From Hymenobacter aquaticus (lineage in GTDB: Bacteria > Bacteroidota > Bacteroidia > Cytophagales > Hymenobacteraceae), in the NCBI RefSeq assembly GCF_004765605.1, contig NZ_SRLC01000001.1, positions 868,001-932,000 of the forward strand: 64,000 nucleotides of DNA, given 5' to 3'. A program made the position numbers and the translations under genes. Under the pieces are notes generated by a model, which worked only from the letters and a program-made list of their open reading frames with translations, had not been told where the DNA came from and made no database searches. This document shows, piece after piece, positions 8,723-16,733 of this stretch; position 1 is the stretch's first letter, and every line of letters starts with the position of its first letter.

Positions 8723-8891
8723 ACGCCGGAAGGTTATACGAGATAGAGAGGGTGATTCGGCCCGGTGAATCAACAGGCTGACGTGGGGCCGGCCCGCCTC
8801 CGGCTGCCGCCGCCGGGCCTCGAAGGTTTTCAGGGCGGCAGTAGCCGTGGCGGCCTGGGCGTCGGCGGAGGCCGGGAAGGGGATGGGGCGG

Positions 8892-11369
8892 CTAAAACAC
8901 CTGGAGCAGGGTCATAGCCCCCACCACCGCAACCCCGGCCCCGTTGGAGTTCTGGGCATGTAGCGAGACGACATCGCCGGCGGCGAGGGTGTAGTACAGC
9001 TCCTGGGTGATGTTCAGGTCGGCCTGCGAAGCGTACGAGCTGTGACTGACCCCGACGTAGTTGCCGTTTATCTTGAGGCGGGCGTACCCTTGCCCATTGC
9101 CGGACAGGTACATGCCCACGCTGTAGTAGATTTTGTAGACGCCGGGCGTGACGATGGTGACTTCGCTGGTGCCGGCATTGAACGAGAGGCCGGATACCTC
9201 GGGGCCAGTGACGAGGTTTATTCTGACCAAGCCATCCCCGAGCCGCACGGTCTGCTGAGATGCGGCCGAAAAAGTGCCGTACGCCGGTTTTACGCGCGCG
9301 CCCAGCAGCTGCCACAGCGGCGTGGTAGGGGTGCCGTTGTTACAATACAGGCCGGCGGTGCCGTCGGTCTGGTACACCACCAGGCCCGTGGCCGGGCTGC
9401 CGATGGCGGTGCGCTGGGTCTGGGTCAGGCGCGGGGGCAGCAGGCCCTTGCTGGTGCTGCTCACGTCGAGCGCGGCCGAGGCATTGGGCGGGCTGGTGCC
9501 GATGCCCACGCTGCCGCCCACCGTGGCGTTACCGCTGATGCTGGCGTTGCCGGCCACCTCCAGCTTCTGGCCGGGGATGCTGGTGCCAATGCCCACGTTG
9601 CCGTCGGCCCGCACCGTGAAGGTAGGCGTGAAGCTGCCCGTCGGGATGCCGCCCTCGCTGCTGGTACCGTCCATGCGGCCCACCACAAACTTGTCGTTGG
9701 CGTCGGCCCCGTCGCCTACCACCACGCGCAGCTCGCTCTGGTCGCTGGCCGGGTTCACGCGGTAGAGGCCCACCGGGTCGGTGTTCACGCCCGGCCCCAC
9801 CCACTCGATGGCCTGGCCGGTGCCCGTGGCGCTGTTGCCGCCGTTGTCGCCGAGGCGCAGGTTGCCGCGCACGTCCAGCGCCTGGGTGGCGGGCTGGGCC
9901 GTGGTGGTGCCGATGCCCACGCGGCCGGCCACGGTGGCGCTGCCGGCGGTGAGCAGGCCGCCCACCGTGCCGGTGCCCGCCACCTGGAAGCTGGCGGCCT
10001 GCGCCGTGGCTGCCTGGTTCTGGATGAAGCCGGTGCCGGCCCCGGCGGGCGTGAGGTAGTCGGTGCCGGCGGTGGCGGCGCTCACCAGGCCGTTGCCATC
10101 GGCCCGCAGCAGGCCGCTCACGGTGCCGGCCCCGCCCTTGGTGGCGGGCACCACGTTGGCGTAGGTGGTGGCCGCGCCGGTGCTGGTGATGTCGCCCGTC
10201 AGGTTGGCGGTGCTACCGGCCGCCGTGGTCTGGGTGGTGCCATCGGGAAACCGGAAGCCGCCGCTGCTGCTGTACACCGTGCCGGCCACTTCTAGCTTCT
10301 GGGTGGGGCTGCTGGTGCCGATGCCCACGTTGGCATCGTTGCCCAGCACCACGGTGTTGCTGTTGGTCAGGGTCACGAAGGCGCCCAGGGCGGTGGCGTT
10401 GGTGATGTCGCGGGCCGCATAGCTGGGGCCGCTGTAGCTGCCCACCACCGTGTTGCCGGTGCCGGCTTCGCTACGCTCGCCGCTCATGTAGCCCAGAAAC
10501 AGGTTGTAGTTGCCCGTGGTATTGCGGGACCCGCTCCCGTTGCCCAGAAACAGGTTGTAGTTGCCCGTGGTATTGGCGCCGCCGCTTATATACCCCACAA
10601 ACACGTTCTCTTTGCCCGTGGTATTGGAGCCGCCGCTCTCGTTGCCGATAAAGTGGTTGTTGTAGCCCGTGGTGTTGCTGTAGCCGCTCAGGTAGCCAGC
10701 GAAATGGTTGTTGAAGCCCGTCGTGTTGGCCTCCCCGCTGCGGAAGCCCACAAACTGGTTGCTGCCGCCGGTGGTGTTGGCGTAGCCGCTCCGGTAGCCC
10801 ACAAACAGATTCTCCTGGCCGCTGGTGTTGCTGTAGCCGCTGCGGTAGCCGCTGAACTGGTTGAAGCGGCCGGTGGTGGCCTGCCCGGCCTGGAAGCCCA
10901 GCAGCACGTTGTTGCCGACCGTGTTCTGGCCCAGGTTCAGCCCCCCATCGGCCCGCACGCCTACCCCAATGCCGCTGATGCTGGCCCCCGTGCCGGTCAG
11001 GGCCTGGTCCTGCAGGTTCAGGGGCTGGGTGGCGGTGTGGTTGCCCAGGTTGTCGCCGCTGCCGCTGCCGGCCGTGGCCAGCTGCTGCCAGCTGGGGGCG
11101 GCGGCCGTGCCGGCATTATAATAGAAGCCGGCCGGCGCACCGGTCTGGTACACAAGTAGGCCGGGGGCCGGACTGGCAATGCCGGCGGCGGCCACCACGC
11201 GGGGCAGCAGCAGACCCTTGCTGGAACTCACGATATCGAGGGCGGCCGAGGCATCGGGGGCGGTGGTGCCGATGCCGACGGAGCCCGTCTGATTCTGGGC
11301 GTGGGCAAGGCGGGGGGCGGCCAGCAGCGTGAGGGCAGCCAGGGACGTGAGGAGGTAGCGGTGGCGCAT
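8892..11369 (-). CDS. Secreted fibre-like protein with 17-residue YadA-type head repeats and C1q/TNF-like C-terminal domain
   Basis: An 825-residue protein with signal peptide MRHRYLLTSLAALTLLAAPR. It opens with the GSVGIGTTAPDASAALDI module common to Bacteroidota tail-fibre-like proteins. About residues 165-300 hold seven consecutive 17-residue units of the form SGxxNTTGxxNxFxGxx plus a degenerate eighth, which resembles the left-handed beta-roll of trimeric adhesin heads. More VGIGT stalk repeats follow. The last ~130 residues (AYGTFSAASQQTVRLGDG to VGAMTLLQVF) fit the C1q/TNF/BclA jelly-roll pattern, with TPGVYKIYYSVGMYLSGNG aligning to the core strands. It is probably a trimeric surface fibre. 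No S74 chaperone or T9SS tail is visible, so the export route past the periplasm is unclear. Confidence 0.8.
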   Translation of the reverse strand: MRHRYLLTSLAALTLLAAPRLAHAQNQTGSVGIGTTAPDASAALDIVSSSKGLLLPRVVAAAGIASPAPGLLVYQTGAPAGFYYNAGTAAAPSWQQLATAGSGSGDNLGNHTATQPLNLQDQALTGTGASISGIGVGVRADGGLNLGQNTVGNNVLLGFQAGQATTGRFNQFSGYRSGYSNTSGQENLFVGYRSGYANTTGGSNQFVGFRSGEANTTGFNNHFAGYLSGYSNTTGYNNHFIGNESGGSNTTGKENVFVGYISGGANTTGNYNLFLGNGSGSRNTTGNYNLFLGYMSGERSEAGTGNTVVGSYSGPSYAARDITNATALGAFVTLTNSNTVVLGNDANVGIGTSSPTQKLEVAGTVYSSSGGFRFPDGTTQTTAAGSTANLTGDITSTGAATTYANVVPATKGGAGTVSGLLRADGNGLVSAATAGTDYLTPAGAGTGFIQNQAATAQAASFQVAGTGTVGGLLTAGSATVAGRVGIGTTTAQPATQALDVRGNLRLGDNGGNSATGTGQAIEWVGPGVNTDPVGLYRVNPASDQSELRVVVGDGADANDKFVVGRMDGTSSEGGIPTGSFTPTFTVRADGNVGIGTSIPGQKLEVAGNASISGNATVGGSVGIGTSPPNASAALDVSSTSKGLLPPRLTQTQRTAIGSPATGLVVYQTDGTAGLYCNNGTPTTPLWQLLGARVKPAYGTFSAASQQTVRLGDGLVRINLVTGPEVSGLSFNAGTSEVTIVTPGVYKIYYSVGMYLSGNGQGYARLKINGNYVGVSHSSYASQADLNITQELYYTLAAGDVVSLHAQNSNGAGVAVVGAMTLLQVF
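10480..10880 (-). repeat. 51-bp coding tandem repeat array
   Basis: About eight head-to-tail units of 51 bp encode the 17-residue SGxxNTTG repeats of the surrounding fibre gene. Copies differ mainly at third positions and at the x positions, so the array is old enough to have diverged but could still change length by slippage or recombination. Confidence 0.85.
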
Positions 11370-11399
11370 CGGGTACAGGGGAAAGCGAAGTGGGGAAGG

Positions 11400-14168
11400 C
11401 TACCGGCGGGCCGGGGCCGGGCCGGTAGCGGTGGGCTGCTCGCCGAGCAGGCGGGCCATCTGGGCTTGCAGGGTGAGCAGGCTGGCGTGGTCGGCGGCGC
11501 TGCCGGTTTGCAGGGCGGCGTTCTGGGCCTTCAGGGCCTCAATCTGCTGCTGCTGCTCCTTGAGGGCTTCCACCAGCACGGGCGTCAGGCGGGAGTAGTC
11601 CACGCTCTTGTAGCCGTCGGCGTCGGTGGTTACCATCTCGGGGTAGTAGGGCTCAATTTCCTGGGCAATGAAGCCCAGCTGCCGGCGGGCCTCAAACTGC
11701 TTCTCCGGGAAGGCGGCCTGCTTCCAGTAATAGGTCACCCCGCGCAGCTTCAGCACTGAGGCCAGCGCGCCCTGCACCGGCACCACGTCGCGCTTGTAGC
11801 GGCCGTCGGAGGCGCAGTTGAGGCCGCCCGAGGCGCAGATGTTGCCGATGACCGTCAGCTTCTGGCCGGGGTTGTCGGTGCCGATGCCCAGGTTGCCGTT
11901 GCTGTCGAAGCGGGCCCACTCGGTGACGGTGTTGGGGCCGCTGCTCACGTTGTTGGACTGCCCGAAGCGGATGCCGCCCAGCCCGCCGCCCTGCTGGTTG
12001 AGCAGCCAGGTTTCGCCCTGGTTGCCGCTGCGGTTCCACTGCAGGTAGGCGCCCTGGTTGCTGATGCGGCCGCTGCCGCGGGCCAGGATGCCGCCGTTCA
12101 CGTCCAGGGCCTGGGTGGCGCTGGTGGTGCCCACGGCCAGGGTGCCACCCACCGTGGCGCTGCCGCCCACGGTGCTGCTGCCGGTCACAGTGCTGCTGCC
12201 GTTCACGTTGCTGTTGCCGGTCACGTTGCTGTTGCCGCCCACGGTACTGGTGCCCGTCACGAACGAGCTGCCCTGCACTTCGAGCTTCGTCCCCGGGCTG
12301 AAGGTCCCGATGCCGACATTGCCCGTACCGTCCTGCAAAAACAGCGACTGCACCCCGGGCCCGCCCACGCTCAAGCCCCCGCTGGTCAGCCGGAAATCGA
12401 ACTTTGCAGCGCCGGTGACATCGTAAAAGCGCTGAATCTGGGAACCATAGGGCGTTTGCTGTATCACCAGGGGAATGCTACCGAGAGCTTCGTTGACGGC
12501 CGGGCTCACGCCGATGCTCAGCCGCTCGCTCACCAGCATGCCACCATTCACCCGGGCAAAGCCTTCCACGTCAAGCGGATAGTCGGGAGCCCGGCCCAGG
12601 CCCACCCGGCCGGAGTTGTCTATCTCGATACCCCGGTAGGGCGCGTTGCCGTTGATGAGGCGGAAGCCGTTCAGGTTCAGGGGTTGGGTGAGGGTGTGGC
12701 TGCCCAGGTTGTCGGCCGAGCTGGGCACGGTCACCGAGCCCCCGTTGGTCAGGCTGATGGTGCTGCCGCTGATGCCCAGCTGCTGGTTGTCGGGCAGCGT
12801 CACCGAGTTGCCGTTCGTGATGCTCAGACTGCTGCCGCTCAGGCTCAGCTGCTGGTTGTCGGGCAGGGTCACGGTATTGCCGTTCGTGATGCTCAGGCTG
12901 CTGCCGCTCAGGCTCAGGGTGGGCGTAACGCGGGCATCCACGTAGGTTTTCACCGCCTTCTGGGTGGGCACGGCCGAGTCGGCATTGTCGGTCAGGGCGC
13001 CGTCAGTCGAGAAGCTGCTCACGGCCGCGCTGCTGCCCAGCTGCAGGGCGCCCTGTTCGATGCGGAACACCACGGTGGGGGGCGGCGGCGAGCCGGCTAT
13101 CAGCTTCCACTCCAGCACGTGCACGGCGCTTGTGCCCGAGCGGGGACGGGATATCAGCAGGCGGTAGTAGCGGTAGAGCGCGGGCTGGTCGATGGGGTAG
13201 CTGTTGTATTGATTGCCGGGCTGATTGGTGCTGACCGTGTGCAGGGTAGTCCAGGAGCTGGCATCGTAGCTGCCCTGCATCTCCCAGGCCCCGGCCGCGG
13301 TCGAAGACGTGGACAGCAGCACCTGGTACTCGCTGACCACCACGGGGGTGGCACTCACATCCAGCTGCACCCACTGGGGGAACGGCCGGTCGGGGTCAGA
13401 AGTCCACCGGCTGGTGGGGCTGTCGTCGTTCACATTGGTTGGCGCGTCGGCCCCCGAAAACGTCGAGGAGGCCGTGGCCGTGGCCGTCAGCGCGATGTTA
13501 TTGCTCGGGGCGATGCCCAGCAGGTGGAGCCGCGTCGTCGGGTTGGTGGTGCCCAGGCCCACGTTGCCGGTACGGTCTTGCACGAAGATGCGGCCGCTGG
13601 CCACGTTGCTCTCGCTCAGGTTCAGGCCGCCGTTGGTCAGGCTCCAGTTATACTTATCCTGCCCCCCGAACGTGGCCAGGCCCAGCCCTGCCCCGTTGAT
13701 GTCGGTCTTCACCGTGAGTGGGTGGGCCGGCGTGGCCGTACCGATGCCCACCCGGCCGGCGCTGCTCACGCGCAGGCCGTTGGCGCTGCCGGGGGCATTG
13801 CTGAGCCAATTGCCGTTCAGGCCCAGGTTGGTGGTGGCCGTGTGGTTGCCCAGGTTGTCGGCGCCCAGGCGCACCCAGGTGCTGCCGTCGAAGGCGTAGA
13901 GGCCGGGGGTGTTGTCGGTCTGGTAAATGACCAGGCCGGCCACGGGCGGGGCCGTGGGGCTGGCCGTGAGGGCCGTGCGCTGGGCCAGCGTCAGGCGGGG
14001 CAGTAGCAGCCCCTGGCTGGTGCTGCTGATGTCGAGGGCCGCCGCCGCGTTGGGCGTGGTGGTGCCGATGCCGACCGAGCCGGGGCTGGTCTGGGCCAGG
14101 GCGAGACGGGGCGAGGCGGCCAGCAGCAGGGCGGCGGCCAGGGAAGGAAGCAGGTAGCGGTGTTGCAT
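11400..14168 (-). CDS. Tail-fibre-like surface protein with discoidin (F5/8C) domain and C-terminal peptidase S74 chaperone
   Basis: The 922-residue product starts at ATG 14168 with signal peptide MQHRYLLPSLAAALLLAASP. It then shows the GSVGIGTTTPNAAAALDI module, an F5/8 type C (discoidin-like) carbohydrate-binding domain at about residues 230-375 (ATASSTFSGADAPTNVNDD through YRYYRLLISRP), three ~23-residue LSLSGSSLSITNGNTVTLPD repeats, a hexapeptide-like STVTGSSTVGGSATVGG stretch, and a C-terminal S74 domain. The S74 cleavage motif SDGRYK has Ser and Lys five residues apart, the catalytic dyad of intramolecular chaperones that trimerise and then cut themselves off. The final ~50 residues are coiled coil (LVEALKEQQQQIEALKAQ). 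It is probably a trimeric adhesin. Confidence 0.85.
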   Translation of the reverse strand: MQHRYLLPSLAAALLLAASPRLALAQTSPGSVGIGTTTPNAAAALDISSTSQGLLLPRLTLAQRTALTASPTAPPVAGLVIYQTDNTPGLYAFDGSTWVRLGADNLGNHTATTNLGLNGNWLSNAPGSANGLRVSSAGRVGIGTATPAHPLTVKTDINGAGLGLATFGGQDKYNWSLTNGGLNLSESNVASGRIFVQDRTGNVGLGTTNPTTRLHLLGIAPSNNIALTATATASSTFSGADAPTNVNDDSPTSRWTSDPDRPFPQWVQLDVSATPVVVSEYQVLLSTSSTAAGAWEMQGSYDASSWTTLHTVSTNQPGNQYNSYPIDQPALYRYYRLLISRPRSGTSAVHVLEWKLIAGSPPPPTVVFRIEQGALQLGSSAAVSSFSTDGALTDNADSAVPTQKAVKTYVDARVTPTLSLSGSSLSITNGNTVTLPDNQQLSLSGSSLSITNGNSVTLPDNQQLGISGSTISLTNGGSVTVPSSADNLGSHTLTQPLNLNGFRLINGNAPYRGIEIDNSGRVGLGRAPDYPLDVEGFARVNGGMLVSERLSIGVSPAVNEALGSIPLVIQQTPYGSQIQRFYDVTGAAKFDFRLTSGGLSVGGPGVQSLFLQDGTGNVGIGTFSPGTKLEVQGSSFVTGTSTVGGNSNVTGNSNVNGSSTVTGSSTVGGSATVGGTLAVGTTSATQALDVNGGILARGSGRISNQGAYLQWNRSGNQGETWLLNQQGGGLGGIRFGQSNNVSSGPNTVTEWARFDSNGNLGIGTDNPGQKLTVIGNICASGGLNCASDGRYKRDVVPVQGALASVLKLRGVTYYWKQAAFPEKQFEARRQLGFIAQEIEPYYPEMVTTDADGYKSVDYSRLTPVLVEALKEQQQQIEALKAQNAALQTGSAADHASLLTLQAQMARLLGEQPTATGPAPARR

Positions 14169-14370
14169 AGGAGAGTAAGCAGAGAGCTGGCGGCAGGAAC
14201 CCGTCCCGCCGTGCGGCGGCACCGGCCCCGAGGGCTTACCTCAGGAGCCGGCGCGCCGCCCGCCCGGGGCCGAGCGGTGGCCGAAGGGGTTCGGGGTGCC
14301 GGGGTGGTGGCCGACCAGCCCCGGCGGCAGCAAACCTAGCCCCGTTTCCGCCCGCCTTCCCAAAATAGGG

Positions 14371-14388
14371 TGTAGACAAAGTGTAGAC
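14371..14388 (-). promoter_or_regulatory. Direct-repeat operator candidate, copy 1
   Basis: TGTAGACAAAGTGTAGAC consists of two TGTAGAC half-sites 11 bp apart, about one helical turn. It lies about 200 bp upstream of the S74/discoidin fibre gene. A near-identical element lies upstream of the ricin/Cry-like gene (16639-16656), and similarity extends about 20 bp further to the left (CTTCCCAAAATAGGG versus CTTCCTAAAAAGGAG). Such spacing is typical of a dimeric regulator binding one face of the DNA. Confidence 0.6.
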
Positions 14389-14587
14389 GTATTTGCTAAC
14401 TCATTCATAATCATTGTGTATTATTCTGGTCGCTGGCTGGCCTCCACCGTCGGCTGCGGGCCAGCCGGGGCTTGGCGACTACTCGGGCCCGTTGTGCCTT
14501 TGGTACTCCCTGCATCGCCGCTACCCCCGGCTGCGCAGCCCCGGCACCCACCCCGGCTACCTCATCCCGCACGGGATAAACCAACAT

Positions 14588-14617
14588 CGGCCCCACCCGA
14601 TGATTCGGATGGGGCCG
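14588..14617 (-). terminator. Probable terminator hairpin of the ricin/Cry-like gene
   Basis: CGGCCCCACCCGA (14588-14600) pairs with 14605-14617 with one mismatch and a TGAT loop, 34 bases past the stop codon of the minus-strand gene. The T-run that follows on the minus strand is weak. Confidence 0.5.
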
Positions 14618-14650
14618 GTGGTCGGCCAAGCTAGGCGTTGACGGGGTGGG

Positions 14651-16504
14651 CTACCACTGCCCGGCCGCAAACTCGCGGGTGGTGAAATCCTGTACCACCT
14701 CCTCTTGGGCGGGCTCGGCGGCCGGGGCCTGTAGCACGAGGGCCGGGCGAGTGGGCTCGGCCAGCTGGGACCCGGCCGGAATGGCTCCCGTCCAGTCGTA
14801 CGTCCAGCTGTACTCCCAGTGGAAGCAGAGCCCGCCGCCGCCGTAGGAAAGGCCAGTGAGGCGGGGGCTCAGCGCGTCGTCCACGCTGGCCATGAAATCG
14901 TAGGTATGGTCGCTGGTGCTGGGCTCGCCCGTGGTGAATAGCTGGCCCAGGTTGGTTTCGAAGGTAAGCCCGACGATGTAGGGGCCGCGCTCCAGGCCGT
15001 AGGCGCTGGTGATGTATTCGCCCGGGGCCAGCGTCAGGGTTTTCATGTTGTGGGTCTCATTGCCCGAGGCGCGTTTGCGGCCGTCGGCGTAGTGCACCAC
15101 CAGCCCCGAGACGATGTCGCCAATCTGGCCCATGCTGAGGCTAGTGATGGTGCCGGTTACCAGCTCAAACGGCGTCTCGTTCTGCCGGAGTGGAAACGGT
15201 CCTACCACCCGCTGGTCAATGTCCTGCGCGGGGCGCTCGGTGACGTCCGGGTTCAGGAAGCGCCACAGCCGGACCGGGGCCAGCAGGGCATCCATCTCGG
15301 CCTCAAACTGCGCCCTGACCTGGTCGCGCCGGGCCGCCGCCGCCTGGTTGGCCCGGGCTATGCCCTCGGCCGTGAAGTCCGACAATATCCGCATCCAGCC
15401 GCCGCGCTCGTCCACCACCATGGTCATGACGGTACCAATCCTCTCCAGCCGCCACTGCAGGGCGTTGGCGCGGGCGGCCATCAGGGCTTTCGAATACTGG
15501 GCGATGTTGGCCTGCAGTACCTTCTTGTAGACGGCCTTGCCCTTGGCGTGCTCCGCGGCAGTCTTGTCGGGATGCATCTCGGCGTAGTCCCGCATCATCT
15601 GCGCGTTGGCGCCCAGCACCAGCGTGCCCCAGGCCCCCAGGTGCGACAGGATGCGGTGGCTGTCCTGGTAGTCCAGGGTGAGAAATGCCTGCTCGATAGC
15701 CGTGGCCCCGGCCGTCACGGCTACCAGGTGGTTCCACCGGTCGGTGGGCGGCAGGTCCGGGTCGTTAGCCAGGCGCAGGTTTTTGATGAGGCCGACCAGG
15801 TAGCTTTCCAGCTGTAGCAGGCGCACGTGCTGCAGCATCTCCGTCATGCGCACGTCCACGTAGTCTTTCATCTGCTGCCAGAAACGCTGGTCATGGTCGC
15901 TGGGCCAGATCAGGCCGATGAGGGCGGACACGCCGCCGCCCACCTTCGGGATAACGCCGGCCAGCCCCAGCACCAGCATCCGCCCGTAGTTGGTGTAGCC
16001 CCGGAAGGAGGTGGTGTTGACCGACAGCCCGGTTCTGGGCACGGCCACGAGTCGGAACAGCTGGTTGTCGGTGGGCGTGAGGCCGTGCTGCACCAGCCGG
16101 GCGCCGACGGCCGTCGTATTGCCATACACGTCCCAGAACTTGCCCGAGTGCAGGCAGCGGATGCGGTAATCGTCGTCGCCGGCCGGTATCAGCTGGAAGC
16201 GCTGGTGCCCGGCCCCGGCGTTCCAGATGGCCTGCACGATGGGCGTACCGTCTTCCCGGCCCCGGCCGTCGCGCGAGGCCTTGGGCTCCAGATACAGGTC
16301 GCGGTGGCCGGGCTTGATGTAGAACGTGTAGTTGGGCGCCCCATCGAGGCGGAAGTGCTGCTGGGGCTGCGCGCTGTCCGGGCTCCAGGTTTGCTGCACC
16401 ATTTCGGCGCCGACGTCCCCGGAGTTGCCCTGCACGCCCAGGGGCATGTTGCTGTTCTTGGCGAGGAGAAAGTACTGCGTGTCGCGGGCGGGTCTGAATG
16501 CCAT
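14651..16504 (-). CDS. Three-domain toxin-like protein: ricin-type trefoil, Cry delta-endotoxin N-like helical bundle, jacalin-like lectin
   Basis: The product has 617 residues. Residues 8-155 look like a ricin B-type beta-trefoil with three QxF/QxW-type lobes (QHFRLDG at 49, QRFQLIP at 101, QLFRLVA at 148). Residues about 175-415 are all-helical and follow the layout of insecticidal Cry toxin domain I: a hydrophobic entry PKVGGGVSALIGLIWP, an amphipathic helix WQQMKDYVDVRMTEML, then LGAWGTLVLGANAQMMRDYA and YSKALMAARANALQWRLERI, matching the alpha5-alpha7 hairpin region that inserts into membranes. Residues about 430-565 resemble jacalin lectin (ITSLSMGQIGDIVSGLVVHYADG, GEYITSAYG, VGLTFETNLGQ). 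No signal peptide or T9SS tail is present. I infer a glycan-targeted pore-forming toxin or defence protein. Domain calls are from patterns, not a search. Confidence 0.72.
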   Translation of the reverse strand: MAFRPARDTQYFLLAKNSNMPLGVQGNSGDVGAEMVQQTWSPDSAQPQQHFRLDGAPNYTFYIKPGHRDLYLEPKASRDGRGREDGTPIVQAIWNAGAGHQRFQLIPAGDDDYRIRCLHSGKFWDVYGNTTAVGARLVQHGLTPTDNQLFRLVAVPRTGLSVNTTSFRGYTNYGRMLVLGLAGVIPKVGGGVSALIGLIWPSDHDQRFWQQMKDYVDVRMTEMLQHVRLLQLESYLVGLIKNLRLANDPDLPPTDRWNHLVAVTAGATAIEQAFLTLDYQDSHRILSHLGAWGTLVLGANAQMMRDYAEMHPDKTAAEHAKGKAVYKKVLQANIAQYSKALMAARANALQWRLERIGTVMTMVVDERGGWMRILSDFTAEGIARANQAAAARRDQVRAQFEAEMDALLAPVRLWRFLNPDVTERPAQDIDQRVVGPFPLRQNETPFELVTGTITSLSMGQIGDIVSGLVVHYADGRKRASGNETHNMKTLTLAPGEYITSAYGLERGPYIVGLTFETNLGQLFTTGEPSTSDHTYDFMASVDDALSPRLTGLSYGGGGLCFHWEYSWTYDWTGAIPAGSQLAEPTRPALVLQAPAAEPAQEEVVQDFTTREFAAGQW

Positions 16505-16638
16505 GAGTAGAAAGAAGTAAGGGGAGCGAAAGTGGTGCTGCTGCGTAGACCGGGGCGAGGGGCCGGCATCAGGCCGGGAAATCCTGCTCAGGACGACGCA
16601 ATACTCCAGATTAGCAGGCCCAACTTCCTAAAAAGGAG

Positions 16639-16656
16639 CATAGACAAAGTGTAGAC
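16639..16656 (-). promoter_or_regulatory. Direct-repeat operator candidate, copy 2
   Basis: CATAGACAAAGTGTAGAC repeats the element at 14371-14388 with the same 11-bp half-site spacing, 135 bp upstream of the ricin/Cry-like gene start. It also lies in the gap before the sensor/HTH gene at 16734, whose product is a natural candidate regulator. Confidence 0.6.
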
Positions 16657-16733
16657 AACTCACGTGAGTTGCTGGCTCTCAGACGCTTGTTTTCTGATGT
16701 CGTGCGGTTGCCCGGCGCAACGGCCCGGGCCCG

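Larger units (their letters stand above)
14169..14650. other. Intergenic region with shared direct-repeat motif and a hairpin
   Basis: The region holds the 11-bp-period direct repeat at 14371-14388 described separately, and a hairpin at 14588-14617 (13-bp stem with one mismatch, 4-base loop) that may end transcription of the ricin/Cry-like gene. The remainder is Pro/Gly-coding-like GC-rich sequence with no convincing gene; short open frames on both strands show no family features. Confidence 0.5.

Noticed and set aside
10480..10880. Regular 51-bp repeats as a CRISPR array
   Set aside because: The repeats are contiguous without spacers and keep a 17-residue protein pattern in frame.
12456..14006. 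A 516-codon plus-strand frame inside the S74/discoidin fibre gene
   Set aside because: It is antisense shadow, Gly/Ala/His/Gln-rich and without signal or domain; the minus strand has a signal peptide and an intact S74 domain.
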